DNA of 64,000 nt from Methylorubrum sp. B1-46 (GTDB lineage: Bacteria > Pseudomonadota > Alphaproteobacteria > Rhizobiales > Beijerinckiaceae): contig NZ_CP088247.1 in the NCBI RefSeq assembly GCF_021117295.1, positions 4,789,001-4,853,000 on the forward strand, given 5' to 3'. Below, piece by piece: positions 40,599 to 50,009 of the stretch. Numbering within the stretch: the first letter of the stretch is position 1; every line of letters begins with the position of its first letter. Under the pieces are notes generated by a model. It was not told where the DNA came from and made no database searches. It saw only the letters and a program-made list of their open reading frames with translations. The translations under genes and the position numbers were made by a program.

Positions 40599-40847
40599 AT
40601 GTCCCCATTGCCCCACCTTGCTCCGGCCGCCGAATCGCCGCGGGCGGAAACCGACGCCAGACCAGGCTTGCCGAGCTACATCGTCGGCCAGGACGGACAG
40701 GGCCGCTGGGTGGCCCTGGAGAGCCAAGGCCTCGGCGGCGGCTACTTCCGCAGCCGCGAGGCGGCGTTCCAATATGCGGTCGGTCGGACCGGACGCCGCG
40801 TCGGCGCGGTCCGCCTCAGCGCCGAGCCGTTGCGCATCGCCCTGTGA
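40599..40847 (+). CDS. small DUF2188-like protein
   Basis: An 82-aa ORF. The core YIVGQDGQGRWVALESQGLGGGYFRSREAAFQYAVGR has the strand-strand-helix pattern of small DUF2188-like proteins (a residue-poor, Trp-containing beta hairpin then EAA-helix). Function unknown. Start at 40599; an upstream in-frame Met exists at 40539. A repeat element starts at its stop codon. Confidence 0.5.
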   Translation: MSPLPHLAPAAESPRAETDARPGLPSYIVGQDGQGRWVALESQGLGGGYFRSREAAFQYAVGRTGRRVGAVRLSAEPLRIAL

Positions 40848-40938
40848 TACGGTCTCCGCTGGATCGCTTCGGCTTCGCCTCGCGATGACGGCGTCGGGTC
40901 AAAGCCGAAGCGATCAATCGGAAACGGTATCAGCCTGC
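40846..40938. repeat. near-palindromic intergenic repeat
   Basis: The outer ends TGATACGGTctCCG and CGGaaACCGTATCA-like (read 40846-40859 and 40919-40933) are near-inverted copies, and inside GATCGCTTCGGCTT (40862-40875) pairs with AAGCCGAAGCGATC (40904-40917), a 14-bp perfect pairing across a 28-nt loop. It separates the DUF2188-like gene from the patatin gene. Confidence 0.6.
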
Positions 40939-41016
40939 CCGCGCGGCGCTCGAGCGACGGCTAACTCCGCCTCCCGAAGGGATCAACCGGATCGGTATGA
41001 GAGGCGTGGCGCGGGC

Positions 41017-42216
41017 TCAGCGCCCCGCCACCGCTTCCCGCACCACGCTCTTGACGAGTGGCGCGGCCGGCACGCTCGGATGCCAGAACTGGCCGGTGCG
41101 GCCGGCCTCATAGCCGTACTGGTAGAGGCTGCGCATATAGGCGGTATCGAAGCCGCGGGCCGTGGCGGTCTGCGGCGCGGTCTCGTCGATATAGGCCAGG
41201 TTGAAGCCGATTCCGTTGCGCCGGGCGAAGGCGTCGGTGGCCACCAGCGTCGCCCGCGAGCGGGCACGGCTGGCGGTGGTGAAGGACTTTTCGACGATCG
41301 ACAGGGTGTTGTTCTTGGTCACCTCGAATTCGGGTTCCAGCCGCCCGTTGATGACCACGTAGATGTCGGCCTTCCCGGCGTTGCGGAAGCGCCCGTCGCG
41401 CACGAGGAAGGATTGGGGCAAGGTGAAGACCGGCGTCACCACCGAGCCGTCCACATGCATCTCCTGGAAGGCGCGGCCCTCCGCCTGCACGTCGAGGAGC
41501 TGGGGCGGGAACACCGCCGGGATGCTGGCCGAGGCGGTCAGCACGTCGGTGAACAGCGAGACCGCGTTGGGCGCACCGCTCGAAGCGATGGCGCCCATGT
41601 TCCAGATCACCGCGCGCTGCGTGTCGAGATTCGTCGTCACCACAAGCAGGCGGCGGCCCTTGGCATGCTCCTCGGCGACGGCCTGGAGCAGGTCGGGCGT
41701 GACGTAGCGGGCGATCAGGGTGCGCAGCCGCCCGTCGCCGAACAGGCCTGAGCCGAACAGCACGTTGGCGAGGCTCGGGCTCTGCACCAGCGATTCGGCG
41801 GCGCCGCTGGTGTAGATGTCGGTGAGATAGGGATCGTAGGCCGGCCCGAGGAAGGCGAAGGGCGCGATCAGGGCACCGGTCGAGACGCCGGAGACGATGG
41901 TGAAGTCCGGCCGCTTGCCCGAGGCGGTCCAGCCGTTGAGTACGCCGGCCCCGTAGGCCCCATCGCCGCCGCCGCCCGAGAGCGCCAGATAGCTGAAGGC
42001 CTGACGCTTCTTCTGCGGGCCGGCGGCCATCGCCACGAAGTCGGCGGCGCTGGCATCGGCATAGGCCCGCACGCCGACCATGCCGGGCACGGTCGCGGCT
42101 TCCGCCTCATCCTTGGTGTAGCTCGTCCGCGGCAACGAGGAACAGGAAGCGGCCTGCCCGGCGACCAGCGCGGCGAGGAGCAGGCGCGACCAGTGGAAAC
42201 CCTTTGGCATCGACAT
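41017..42216 (-). CDS. patatin-like phospholipase, lipoprotein
   Basis: A 399-aa protein with an N-terminal lipoprotein-type signal (LLLAALVAGQAASCSS; likely lipidated Cys near residue 24). The patatin domain shows the oxyanion motif SGGGGDGAYGAG, the nucleophile in GVSTG (Ser112) and the dyad Asp in DGS (HVDGSVV). It probably cleaves acyl esters of lipids in the periplasm or outer membrane. The Met at 42216 is chosen because it places the signal at the N-terminus; the longer frame adds Arg-rich sequence. Confidence 0.85.
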   Translation of the reverse strand: MSMPKGFHWSRLLLAALVAGQAASCSSLPRTSYTKDEAEAATVPGMVGVRAYADASAADFVAMAAGPQKKRQAFSYLALSGGGGDGAYGAGVLNGWTASGKRPDFTIVSGVSTGALIAPFAFLGPAYDPYLTDIYTSGAAESLVQSPSLANVLFGSGLFGDGRLRTLIARYVTPDLLQAVAEEHAKGRRLLVVTTNLDTQRAVIWNMGAIASSGAPNAVSLFTDVLTASASIPAVFPPQLLDVQAEGRAFQEMHVDGSVVTPVFTLPQSFLVRDGRFRNAGKADIYVVINGRLEPEFEVTKNNTLSIVEKSFTTASRARSRATLVATDAFARRNGIGFNLAYIDETAPQTATARGFDTAYMRSLYQYGYEAGRTGQFWHPSVPAAPLVKSVVREAVAGR

Positions 42217-42538
42217 GACCTGAACAAGCCCGTGGAAGGGGGCCAGCCTACACCAAACGAGCTTGGCCGTATTGCGTTCCCGCACGACACGGCCTTGCTT
42301 GCTCGGAGGCTGATGCCGCGCTGCCACAACCTGGGCAGGAGCGGTCCCGATGGGACAATTGCGGGTCTCCTGCACGCGCTTGCTTGCGCGGGACTGGCGC
42401 GGCGGGCCGGGGAACACCGTGTCCGACCTCTCGGATTTGTCATATGTTCGTGCCGCGCCCGTAGGTTAGGATCACGGCAATGTCCGGAGCCGAGCACGAG
42501 ACCTTGATGTCGTCCCGCGTCCGCGGCGGGAGGTGCCC
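42217..42538. other. 322-bp divergent intergenic region
   Basis: The region between the divergent patatin and helix-hairpin-helix genes must hold both promoters, but no clear -35/-10 pair, operator dyad or RNA was recognised. It has lower GC than the flanks around 42440-42480 (TTTGTCATATGTTCG). Confidence 0.4.
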
Positions 42539-43099
42539 GTGCTGAGCGGATCGGTGATCCTGCGGGTCCTCCTGTTGATCGCGGCGGCGGCGGGGTTGGC
42601 CTGGATCGTTCAGGCGTTCTGGCTGCACGGCTCCGATAGGCCGGCCGGCCTGCCCGCGGCGGCGACGGTGAGCCCGGCTCGGCCGACGGGCCTGCCTGCC
42701 CCGCCCGAGCCGGTGCGGGTGGTGAGGCCGGCCGAGCCGGTCAGGGAGGCGGCAAAGGAGCCGGTACCTCCGGCCGCCGAGGCGTCGCCTGCTCCTGCCG
42801 CACCGCGCGCCGATCCCTCACCCGAGCCGGTGACGTCTCCGGCGGCGCGAACGGCGCCGGCCCCGCCGCCTCCCGATCCGGTGGCCGAGGCCGAGGAGAA
42901 CGCGCCGCCCGCGGCGGTCGCCCTGATCGACCTCAACACCGCCTCGCTCGCCGAACTGAACGGGCTGAAGGGCGGCGGCGCCATCGGCCGGACGATCATC
43001 CAGCACCGGCCCTACGCCTCCGTTGACCAGCTCCTCTCCAAACGCGTCCTCAACCGCGCCACCTACCAGCGCATCAAGGATCAGGTGACGGCGCGGTGA
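42539..43099 (+). CDS. membrane-anchored helix-hairpin-helix protein (ComEA-like C-terminus)
   Basis: A 186-aa protein. An N-terminal span (ILRVLLLIAAAAGLAWIVQAFWL) is followed by a Pro/Ala/Glu linker of about 95 residues and a C-terminal helix-hairpin-helix module (IDLNTASLAELNGLKGGGAIGRTIIQHRPYASVDQLLSKRVLNRATYQRI). ComEA DNA-uptake proteins share this layout; DNA binding is thus plausible but competence is not shown. GTG 42539 is preferred over GTG 42533 because GGGAGG lies 6 nt before it. Confidence 0.7.
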   Translation: MLSGSVILRVLLLIAAAAGLAWIVQAFWLHGSDRPAGLPAAATVSPARPTGLPAPPEPVRVVRPAEPVREAAKEPVPPAAEASPAPAAPRADPSPEPVTSPAARTAPAPPPPDPVAEAEENAPPAAVALIDLNTASLAELNGLKGGGAIGRTIIQHRPYASVDQLLSKRVLNRATYQRIKDQVTAR

Positions 43100-43297
43100 C
43101 GTCGGCGGCGGCTCGCCCCCGCCGCCGAAAGCGCGGATCGATCGGCGAGACAGCGACGGTCTTGGAGACAAGCGGGCCTGAGAGAAACCGGTAGAGCGTC
43201 CTCCGATGGCCGCACCGCGCATCCGACCCTGGTACAGCGCGCGCCGAGGCCCTAAACAGGGGCGGACGTTTCCCGAAATGAAGGCCGAGGCCGCTCC

Positions 43298-43513
43298 ATG
43301 CAAACGACATCCGGCGCACCGATCCTCCGCCGGGATCTGGGTGTCGAGGAGACGACGGAATCCGACAACATCGTCCGCTGGGACGGCGAGCGGCTCTACG
43401 TCGAGCAGGACATCTACCACAACGGCCAACTCGTCCACCGCAAGTACCGGCGCACCATCACTGAGCCGGTCGCTCGCGCCCTGCAGGCGATCCTCAAGCG
43501 CTCGCAGCAATGA
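43298..43513 (+). CDS. small conserved-looking protein, unknown function
   Basis: A 71-aa soluble protein (LRRDLGVEETTESDNIVRWDGERLYVEQDIYHNGQLVHRKYRRTITEPVARALQAILKRSQ): two short strands, then a basic C-terminal helix. It overlaps the next gene by 4 bp (ATGA), so the two are probably made together. No family recognised; the preceding 198-bp gap shows no feature. Confidence 0.55.
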   Translation: MQTTSGAPILRRDLGVEETTESDNIVRWDGERLYVEQDIYHNGQLVHRKYRRTITEPVARALQAILKRSQQ

Positions 43514-44022
43514 GGGCGGCGGCGCTCGCGCTGCTCGCGGCGCTGGCCGCGCCGCTCTCTCTGGCCGCCTCGCCCGCGGCGGCACAGGTGCGGGTGACCT
43601 TCGTCGCGCCCGAGCGCTACACCGACGCCCAGAACCGCTTCGGTTCGGGCCCATCGTTGCGGGTCGTACTCGCCGAGATGCGCCGCCTGTTCGAGACGCT
43701 TGGCAATCCGGTGCTGGCGCCGGGTCAGACGCTCGACATCGCGGTGCTCGACATCGACCTCGCCGGGCTCGACCAGCCGAGCTTCGGCCCGGCCCAGGGT
43801 GTGCGGGTGGTCACCGACATCACCCCGCCCCGCTTTCGCCTGCGCTACGCCCTGAAGGAGCGTGGCCGCACGGTGCTGGCGGCGGAGGAGGCCGTCAGCG
43901 ACATCAACTTCCTGCTGCGCGCCAACCGCCTCTCCTCCGGACAGACCTTCTTCTACGAGCGTGAGGTGTTGCGCGACTGGTTCCAGGCGCGTTTCGTGCA
44001 GCGGCGCCCGCCGCCGGGCTAG
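43510..44022 (+). CDS. secreted DUF3016 protein
   Basis: A 170-aa exported protein. Signal peptide MRAAALALLAALAAPLSLAASPAAAQ, then the DUF3016 core: VRVTFVAPERYTDAQNRFG, LAPGQTLDIAVLDIDLAGL, VRVVTDITPPRFRLRYALKERGRTVLAAEEAVSD and FYEREVLRDWF. DUF3016 proteins are periplasmic with unknown function. Start overlaps the previous gene. Its stop codon TAG (44020-44022) coincides with the first bases of a repeat element, so the 3' end may have been set by repeat insertion. Confidence 0.8.
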   Translation: MRAAALALLAALAAPLSLAASPAAAQVRVTFVAPERYTDAQNRFGSGPSLRVVLAEMRRLFETLGNPVLAPGQTLDIAVLDIDLAGLDQPSFGPAQGVRVVTDITPPRFRLRYALKERGRTVLAAEEAVSDINFLLRANRLSSGQTFFYEREVLRDWFQARFVQRRPPPG

Positions 44023-44123
44023 AGCATCATCCCGAAAGGTGGCCGCCGGCTTTCGGAAAAAGATGATGCAACACAAAAGGCCTAGAGCATCGTCCTGGAT
44101 CCGATATCCAGGACGATGCTCTA
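44021..44123. repeat. two adjacent palindromic repeats
   Basis: First element 44024-44069: GCATCAT/ATGATGC arms with CCGAAA/TTTCGG inside. Second element 44083-44123: an 18-bp perfect stem TAGAGCATCGTCCTGGAT / ATCCAGGACGATGCTCTA with a 5-nt loop. Both belong to the dispersed palindrome type also seen at 10098-10138. Confidence 0.7.
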
Positions 44124-44208
44124 GTCGCACTGCCCGTCACACGCTCGACGCCGGAGCCTGCCATGTCCGCGCCGTCATCGGCCGGACGCGGGCGGGGCTC
44201 GACACGAC

Positions 44209-45108
44209 ATGCGGATCGTCCTCGTCGCCAACCCCGCGTCGGGCGCGTTTGCTGCCGGCGTGACGCCGGACGCGATCCGTGCGCGGCTGCGGGGGGCGGG
44301 TCTCGATCTCGCCCCTGAGCCGGACGAGACCCTGCCCCTGCCCGACCGCTTGCGGGCCGCGCTGCACACGGAGGGCGTCACGGCCGTGGCGGTGGCGGGC
44401 GGGGACGGCACGCTCAACGGCGCGGCCGGTGTGCTCGCGGGCAGCGGCGTGGCGCTCGGTATCCTGCCCTTCGGCACCATGAACCTGCTGGCCAAGGATC
44501 TCGGCATCCCGCTCGATCTCGACCGCGCCATTGCCGTTCTCGCGGCCGGGCAGACCCGCGCCATCGATCTCGGCTGCGTCAACGGGCACCTCTTCCTGAT
44601 CAACTCGGTGCTCGGCATGCCCGCGCGCATGGTCCGCCACCGCGAGATATTTCGCGGGCGGCGGCTCGGCCTTCCGGCGCTGCTGCGGCTGGCGGTGGCG
44701 ACCCTGCGCCATCTCGGACCCTATCCGCGTCTCGCGGCGGTGATCTCGGAGGGCGGGCGGCGGACGCGGCTGCGCCTCCGCATGCTCGCTGTGGTCAACA
44801 ACGACTACGCCGAGGGGCCGGGAAAGATTCTGGAGCGGAGCCAGGTCGATGGCGGCGAGTTGACGCTCTACATCGCCCGCCGGCTCTCGCCGTGGCGTCT
44901 TGTCCGGCTGGCCCTCGGGTTCGGGCTCGGCCGCTGGCGCGACGGGCCGGGGCTGGAACGCCGCAGTGCGACCCGCTTCGCCGTCTCCGCCCGGAGGCGC
45001 GCGCTGCGGGTGATGAACGATGGAGAGGTCCGCTTGATCGCCCCGCCCCTACGCTACCGTCTGATGCCCCGCGCGCTGACCGTGATCGTTCCGGAGCCGA
45101 AGCGGTGA
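44209..45108 (+). CDS. diacylglycerol kinase-family lipid kinase
   Basis: A 299-aa protein of the DAGK_cat family (YegS/DgkB-like). The nucleotide-binding signature GGDGTLNGAAGVLAGSGVALGILPFGTMNLLAKDLG is complete, preceded by VLVANPASGAF. It probably phosphorylates diacylglycerol or a related lipid at the inner membrane. It is linked by a GTGA overlap to the phosphoesterase gene, which may act on the same pathway. Confidence 0.88.
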   Translation: MRIVLVANPASGAFAAGVTPDAIRARLRGAGLDLAPEPDETLPLPDRLRAALHTEGVTAVAVAGGDGTLNGAAGVLAGSGVALGILPFGTMNLLAKDLGIPLDLDRAIAVLAAGQTRAIDLGCVNGHLFLINSVLGMPARMVRHREIFRGRRLGLPALLRLAVATLRHLGPYPRLAAVISEGGRRTRLRLRMLAVVNNDYAEGPGKILERSQVDGGELTLYIARRLSPWRLVRLALGFGLGRWRDGPGLERRSATRFAVSARRRALRVMNDGEVRLIAPPLRYRLMPRALTVIVPEPKR

Positions 45109-45980
45109 GACGGATCGCCCACATCTCCGACCTGCATTTCGGACGCACCGACACGGCGGTGGTCGAGGGGCTCGCGGCCGAGCTGAACCGCGACCCACCG
45201 GACCTGATCGTGGCCTCCGGCGACTTCACCATGCGCGCCCGGCGCAAGGAGTACGCGGAGGCGCGCGCCTTCCTCGACCGGCTCACCGCGCCCTGGATCG
45301 CGGTGCCGGGCAATCACGACATCGCCTATTTCAAGCTCTTCACCCGCTTCTTCCATCCGTTCGGCCGCTACCGCCGCTTCATCGCGCGGGACACCGAACC
45401 GACCTTCCTCGACGACGAGATCGCGGTGGTCTGCCTCAACACCGTGCGGACCTGGGCGCCGGAAACGGATTGGTCGCAGGGCAAGATCACGCGGGCGCAG
45501 ATCGCCCGCACCGAGGAGCGGCTGGCGGCCTTGCCGAGCCACGTGTTCCGGATCGTGGTCGGCCACCACCCCTTCATGCCGCCGCCCTGGGACGCGGAGG
45601 CCCGCCTCGTGGGCCGCGCCGACGAAGCGCTGGACGCCTTCCGCCGCCACAGCGTCGGGCTGACGCTGGCCGGCCACCTCCACCGCCACTATGCCCGCTT
45701 CGCCGAGGCGCCGGAGACCGGCACCGAACCCGACATGGTTGCGGTCGATCGCGGCCGGGCGCAGGCGGGCGGCCAGCGGCTGCTCGCGGTGCAGGCGGGC
45801 TCGGCCACCTCGACACGGCTGCGCGGCAACGAGCCCAACGCCTATAACCGCATCGTCATCGAGGACGGGCGGGCCACCGTGACCGTCCGGGTCTGGACCG
45901 GCGCGGAGTTCGAGGACGTGCGTGAGGATGATGCCGCGGCCAAGGAGCGGAGCGGCGCGCCGGAGCCGGCCGGGCGCTGA
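45105..45980 (+). CDS. calcineurin-like metallophosphoesterase
   Basis: A 291-aa phosphoesterase. Dimetal motifs: RIAHISDLHFG (DxH), VASGDFTMRA (GD), VPGNHDIAYF (GNHD), VVGHHPF and LAGHLHRHYARF (GHxH). Most likely acts on a phosphomonoester or diester of a lipid or nucleotide. GTG start overlapping the lipid kinase stop. Pairing with the kinase suggests lipid-phosphate turnover, but this is inference. It meets the MctP-like gene tail-to-tail. Confidence 0.88.
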   Translation: MRRIAHISDLHFGRTDTAVVEGLAAELNRDPPDLIVASGDFTMRARRKEYAEARAFLDRLTAPWIAVPGNHDIAYFKLFTRFFHPFGRYRRFIARDTEPTFLDDEIAVVCLNTVRTWAPETDWSQGKITRAQIARTEERLAALPSHVFRIVVGHHPFMPPPWDAEARLVGRADEALDAFRRHSVGLTLAGHLHRHYARFAEAPETGTEPDMVAVDRGRAQAGGQRLLAVQAGSATSTRLRGNEPNAYNRIVIEDGRATVTVRVWTGAEFEDVREDDAAAKERSGAPEPAGR

Positions 45981-46002
45981 CCGTCCGGCCCTCCTCTGAA
46001 AG

Positions 46003-47463
46003 TCAGGGCAGCGCTGTCCGCCGAGCGCCGCCGCCCACGAGACTGACGGCGAAGGCCACCGCGAGGTTGAGCGCCAGCGCCACGACGCCGATGTTCAGGT
46101 CCTGCACCGGCCCCGGCAGGCCGGGGAACAGCTTGGCGAGCGTATAGCCGCCGACCACCGTCACCGCCACGGCGGCCACGCCGGCCAGGATGCCCGCCAT
46201 CGCCCCGGCGCGGGTGAGCGGGTTGCGGGGCAGGAGGCTGAAGAAGAAGGCCGGGAAGAGCTGCGTGACGACGGCGTAGCCGATCAGCAGCAATTGCACG
46301 ATCGTCTCGCCGCCGTAGAGGGTGAAGCCGACGCAGGCGAGCGCGAGCAGCGGCGCGATCCCCTTGGCGAGCCGGCCCGTGGTGGCGTCGGTCGCATTGC
46401 GCGCCAGTGGCCGGTAGAGGTTCTGCGCGATCAGCGTCGAGCCGGCGATCAGGATCATCGAGCCCGGCACCAGAGCGGTCAGCACGCCGGTGGCACCGAT
46501 GATGCCGACGAACCACGGCGGGAAGGTCTGGAGCGCGATTCTGAACAGGGAGAGATCGACGTCCGGGCCCGTCAGCCCCGGCACCTGCAGCACGGCGGCA
46601 AAACCGGCGAAGAACACGAACAGCAGCATGAGCTGGTAGAGCGGCAGGAAGACCGCGTTGCGCCGGAAGGTGCGCGCGTCGCTCGCGGTGTAGATCGAGG
46701 CGAAGATGTGCGGGAACATCCAGCCGCCGAGCGCGGTCAGCACCGTGGTCGAGGCGAACCACGTCGCGCTCTGGCCGCGGTCCGGCAGGGCCAGGAAGCC
46801 GGGCTTGGCGGTATCGATCGCCGTGAACATCTCCCCGATGCCGCCGTAGTAGTGATACGGCAGGTAGACGCCGAGAAAAATCACCACGAACAGGATCATG
46901 AAGTCCTTCAGGACCGCGGTCCAGGCCGAGCCGCGCACGCCCGAGACCATGACGTAGACGGTGAGCACCGCCGCGCCGATCCAGATCGCGACCGTCGGCG
47001 AGATTGCGCCGTAGGAGGCGGTGGCGACGATGATGCCCAGCCCCTTGAGCTGCAGCACCATGTAGGGGACGAGCGCCACGATCCCGACCAGCGCCACCAG
47101 GATGCCGAGGCTCTTACTGTCGTAGCGCGCCGCGAAATAATCGGGCTGCGAGAACAGGTTGCGCTCCTTGGCGAAGCGCCAGGCCGGCGGCAGGATCCAG
47201 TAGGAGATGACGTAGATCAGCGTCAGGTAGCAGAGGATGTAGTAGGTCGGCCCGCCCTTGCCGTAGGCCCAACCCGAGCCGCCGAGGAAGGTGAAGGTGG
47301 TGTAGATCTCCCCCGCCATCAGCAGGAAGACGAGCAGCGTGCCGAAGCCGCGCTTGCCCACGCTCCACTGTTCCATGTCCATGTCGTGGCCCGAGCGCGC
47401 CTTGAGGCCCAGGCCCAACGCCACCACGACGGCGAGCGCGATGATGAGAAGCGCCGCGTTCAT
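46003..47463 (-). CDS. sodium:solute symporter (MctP-like monocarboxylate permease)
   Basis: A 486-aa SSS-family transporter with about 13 spans. The signature GGSGWAYGKGGPTYYILCYLTLIYVISYWILPP and the later ALVPGSMILIAGSTLIAQN are typical. Association with a DUF3311 protein resembles the MctP system, which takes up lactate, pyruvate and similar monocarboxylates in rhizobia. Start ATG 47463 overlaps the DUF3311 stop (ATGA), so the pair is translationally coupled. A substrate of pyruvate/lactate fits the dehydrogenases in the window but is not shown. Confidence 0.85.
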   Translation of the reverse strand: MNAALLIIALAVVVALGLGLKARSGHDMDMEQWSVGKRGFGTLLVFLLMAGEIYTTFTFLGGSGWAYGKGGPTYYILCYLTLIYVISYWILPPAWRFAKERNLFSQPDYFAARYDSKSLGILVALVGIVALVPYMVLQLKGLGIIVATASYGAISPTVAIWIGAAVLTVYVMVSGVRGSAWTAVLKDFMILFVVIFLGVYLPYHYYGGIGEMFTAIDTAKPGFLALPDRGQSATWFASTTVLTALGGWMFPHIFASIYTASDARTFRRNAVFLPLYQLMLLFVFFAGFAAVLQVPGLTGPDVDLSLFRIALQTFPPWFVGIIGATGVLTALVPGSMILIAGSTLIAQNLYRPLARNATDATTGRLAKGIAPLLALACVGFTLYGGETIVQLLLIGYAVVTQLFPAFFFSLLPRNPLTRAGAMAGILAGVAAVAVTVVGGYTLAKLFPGLPGPVQDLNIGVVALALNLAVAFAVSLVGGGARRTALP

Positions 47464-47663
47464 GGCCCTTCCTCCGGTTCCCGGTTGGCGGGATCGGTGA
47501 GGTAGATCAGCGCCATGATGGCCGAGGTCGCGACCGTGCAGCCGACGAGCCACGCCAAGAGCAGCGGCATGCCGAGCACCATCGGCTCGACCCGGTTGAG
47601 GAAGAACGGTCCCACCAGCATCCCGAGGGCGGGCAGCGCGGCGAGCCACTGAATCAGTTTCAT
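47460..47663 (-). CDS. DUF3311 small membrane protein, transporter partner
   Basis: A 67-aa protein with two spans (LIQWLAALPALGMLVGPFF and PLLLAWLVGCTVATSAIMALIY) ending in a short charged tail (DPANREPEEG). DUF3311 proteins regularly precede SSS symporters, as here, with a 4-bp overlap; they are probably accessory subunits. Confidence 0.85.
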   Translation of the reverse strand: MKLIQWLAALPALGMLVGPFFLNRVEPMVLGMPLLLAWLVGCTVATSAIMALIYLTDPANREPEEGP

Positions 47664-47806
47664 CGACGGCCCCTCCCCGGCGATGGCTTGCGGAATCGTG
47701 CCTTCGGTCCGGTCATACGCTCCCCGTCGGTTCGGCGCCGGACCATGAGGCAGAATTCACACCAGGGCGAGGGGATGAAATCCTCTTTTTGCGTTCAGGT
47801 GGCCCC

Positions 47807-49921
47807 TCAAGCGGCTTCTTGGCGGCGGTCGAGCAGCCTCGGCAGGGCGCGCAGGTTGAGCGGCTTGGGCAGGAAGCCGTCGAAGCCGGCGGCGAAGGCC
47901 GCGGCCACGTCCTCGCGGCCGGTATTGGCCGTGAGCGCCACGAGATGGAGCGGCGCCGCGCCAGTCTCGGCCTCGCGGGCACGGATGCGGCGGGCCGCCT
48001 CCAGGCCGTCGAGGCCGGGCATGCGAATGTCGATCAGCGCGAGGTCGAAGGGCCCCTGCCCTTCCGCCGCCGCCAAGGCTTCGAGCCCGTCGCGAGCCAG
48101 GATCACCTGCGCACCGAGCCGCTCCAGCGCCTTGGTGGCGAGGAGCGCGTTGATCGGGTTGTCCTCCGCCAGCAGGACCCGGCGGACCGGTGCGGCGGCC
48201 GGCGCCGGCTCGGCGGGAGCGGGTTCTGCTGTCGCGTCGGTTGGGAGGCGGGCCTGGGCGGATCCCGGTTCCAGCAGGCGGTCGAACAGCGAGCGGGCGC
48301 GCACCGGCTTGATCAGGTAGCTGTCGAACCCCGCCGCGTTCGGGGCGCCGAATTCCCGCCGGTCGAAGGGCGAGAGCAGGATCAGGCTGCAGCGCACGCC
48401 GCTGCGGGTGGCCTCCGCCGCAAGACGCCGCACGGCGGCGTCGCCCAGGCTGCGGTCGGCGATGAGCGCGTCGAAGGCGATGCCCGCCAGCGCGTCGAGC
48501 CCGGCATCCGCGCTGTCGACCACCACCGCCGCGGCACCCGAGCGGCTGAGCCGGCGCGCCAGGTAGGGCGCCTGGAAGGGTGAGTCGGCAACGATCAGCA
48601 CCTTTCGCGGAGCGAGGCGCGGGACCCGGGCGGCCTCCGCACAGTCCGCCGCCGGGAGCGGCAGCACCACCCGGAAGGTCGAGCCGCGCCCCACCGTCGA
48701 GCGGGCCTCGATCGTACCGTTCATCCGCTCCACGAGGCGGCGGGTGATGGCCAGCCCCAGCCCCGTGCCCTCGTGGCTCGCGCTGTCCTCGCCCTGCTCG
48801 AACTCCTCGAACAGGATCGGGATGCGCTCCTCGGGGATGCCCGGGCCGGTATCCTCGACCGTGAGGACGAGCCCTTCTCCCGGACCCTGCCCCGCCCGCG
48901 CGAGGCTGACGCCGACGCCGCCGGCTTGGGTGAACTTGATGGCGTTGCCGGCGAGGTTCACGAGGATCTGCCGCACCCGGTCGGCATCGCCGATGCGTGA
49001 GGCGGCGAGGTCGTCGGCGATGTCGAGGGCGATCTCCAGGCCCTTGTCCTGCGCCCGCGGCGCAAGCAGCTCGACCACGCCCTCGACCAGGGCGGCGACG
49101 TCGAAGGGCTCGGCGGCGAGGTCGAGGCGACCGGCCTCGATGCGCGAGAAGTCGAGGATGCCGTCGACCAGGCCGAGCAGCGCCTTGCCGCTCGTGCGGA
49201 ACGCCTCGACATAGGTGCGCTGCTCGGGGTCGAGCCGCGTCTCGAGCAGCAGGTCGGCCATGCCGAGGATGCCGTTCAACGGCGTGCGCAGCTCGTGGCT
49301 GACGGTGGCGAGGAACCGGGATTTGGCGACGTTGGCGGCCTCCGCCCGGCTCTTCGCCTCGTCGAGGGAGCGCGCGGCCTCCACACGCTCAGTGACGTCC
49401 TGGCCGGCCCGCAGCCAGCTCGGCCCGTCCGCACGGCCGGCCGCCGGCATCTCGATGAAGGAGAACCAGCGCGGCACGCCGTCCACCGGCATCAGGCGCT
49501 CCTCGACCACCCGCACGCCGTCGGGCCGCTGCGCGCTCGCACCGCGCTCGATCACCTGCGGGCTCAGCGTCGAGCCGATCAGCTCCAGCGGCCTTACGCC
49601 GAGCAGGGCGGCGAAGCCCTCGCTGGCGAAGGTGATCCGCCCCTGCCCGTCCCGCTGCACCACGACCTCCGTCGTAGCCTCGACCAGCACCCGGTAGCGT
49701 TCCTCGCTCTCGGCGATCTGCCAGAGCCGGTCCTGAAGCGCCTCCGTCATGTCGGAATCCGGCACGACGGATCCGCGACGGCGCAGCGACACCAGGATCA
49801 GCGCCAGCATCGCCGCGGCGATGCTCAGGCCCATCACGCTCACCGCAAGGGTCATCGGTTCCACGAACATCCCCCAGGGCCGGCCGAGGTCGAAAGCCGG
49901 GATCGTCAGAGGGACGATCAT
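47807..49921 (-). CDS. hybrid sensor histidine kinase with two receiver domains
   Basis: A 704-aa inner-membrane kinase. One N-terminal span (about residues 20-47), a PAS domain (about 68-180: [27 protein letters not shown]), HisKA with phosphorylatable His209 ([19 protein letters not shown]), a HATPase domain ([34 protein letters not shown]) and two receivers. REC1 (about 450-560) is poorly conserved around [13 protein letters not shown]2 (about 575-700) has the normal [14 protein letters not shown]. No partner response regulator is adjacent. Signal unknown. It is separated by 143 bp from the DUF3311-MctP pair on the same strand. Confidence 0.9.
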   Translation of the reverse strand: MIVPLTIPAFDLGRPWGMFVEPMTLAVSVMGLSIAAAMLALILVSLRRRGSVVPDSDMTEALQDRLWQIAESEERYRVLVEATTEVVVQRDGQGRITFASEGFAALLGVRPLELIGSTLSPQVIERGASAQRPDGVRVVEERLMPVDGVPRWFSFIEMPAAGRADGPSWLRAGQDVTERVEAARSLDEAKSRAEAANVAKSRFLATVSHELRTPLNGILGMADLLLETRLDPEQRTYVEAFRTSGKALLGLVDGILDFSRIEAGRLDLAAEPFDVAALVEGVVELLAPRAQDKGLEIALDIADDLAASRIGDADRVRQILVNLAGNAIKFTQAGGVGVSLARAGQGPGEGLVLTVEDTGPGIPEERIPILFEEFEQGEDSASHEGTGLGLAITRRLVERMNGTIEARSTVGRGSTFRVVLPLPAADCAEAARVPRLAPRKVLIVADSPFQAPYLARRLSRSGAAAVVVDSADAGLDALAGIAFDALIADRSLGDAAVRRLAAEATRSGVRCSLILLSPFDRREFGAPNAAGFDSYLIKPVRARSLFDRLLEPGSAQARLPTDATAEPAPAEPAPAAAPVRRVLLAEDNPINALLATKALERLGAQVILARDGLEALAAAEGQGPFDLALIDIRMPGLDGLEAARRIRAREAETGAAPLHLVALTANTGREDVAAAFAAGFDGFLPKPLNLRALPRLLDRRQEAA

Positions 49922-50009
49922 GCCAGTCGGGCGTGAAGCGCCGCTTGAGAAAGAGGCTTAAGGGGGAGTGTGCGGAATAGGCGGGATTTTGCCGGTTCGG
50001 TGCCGCCGG

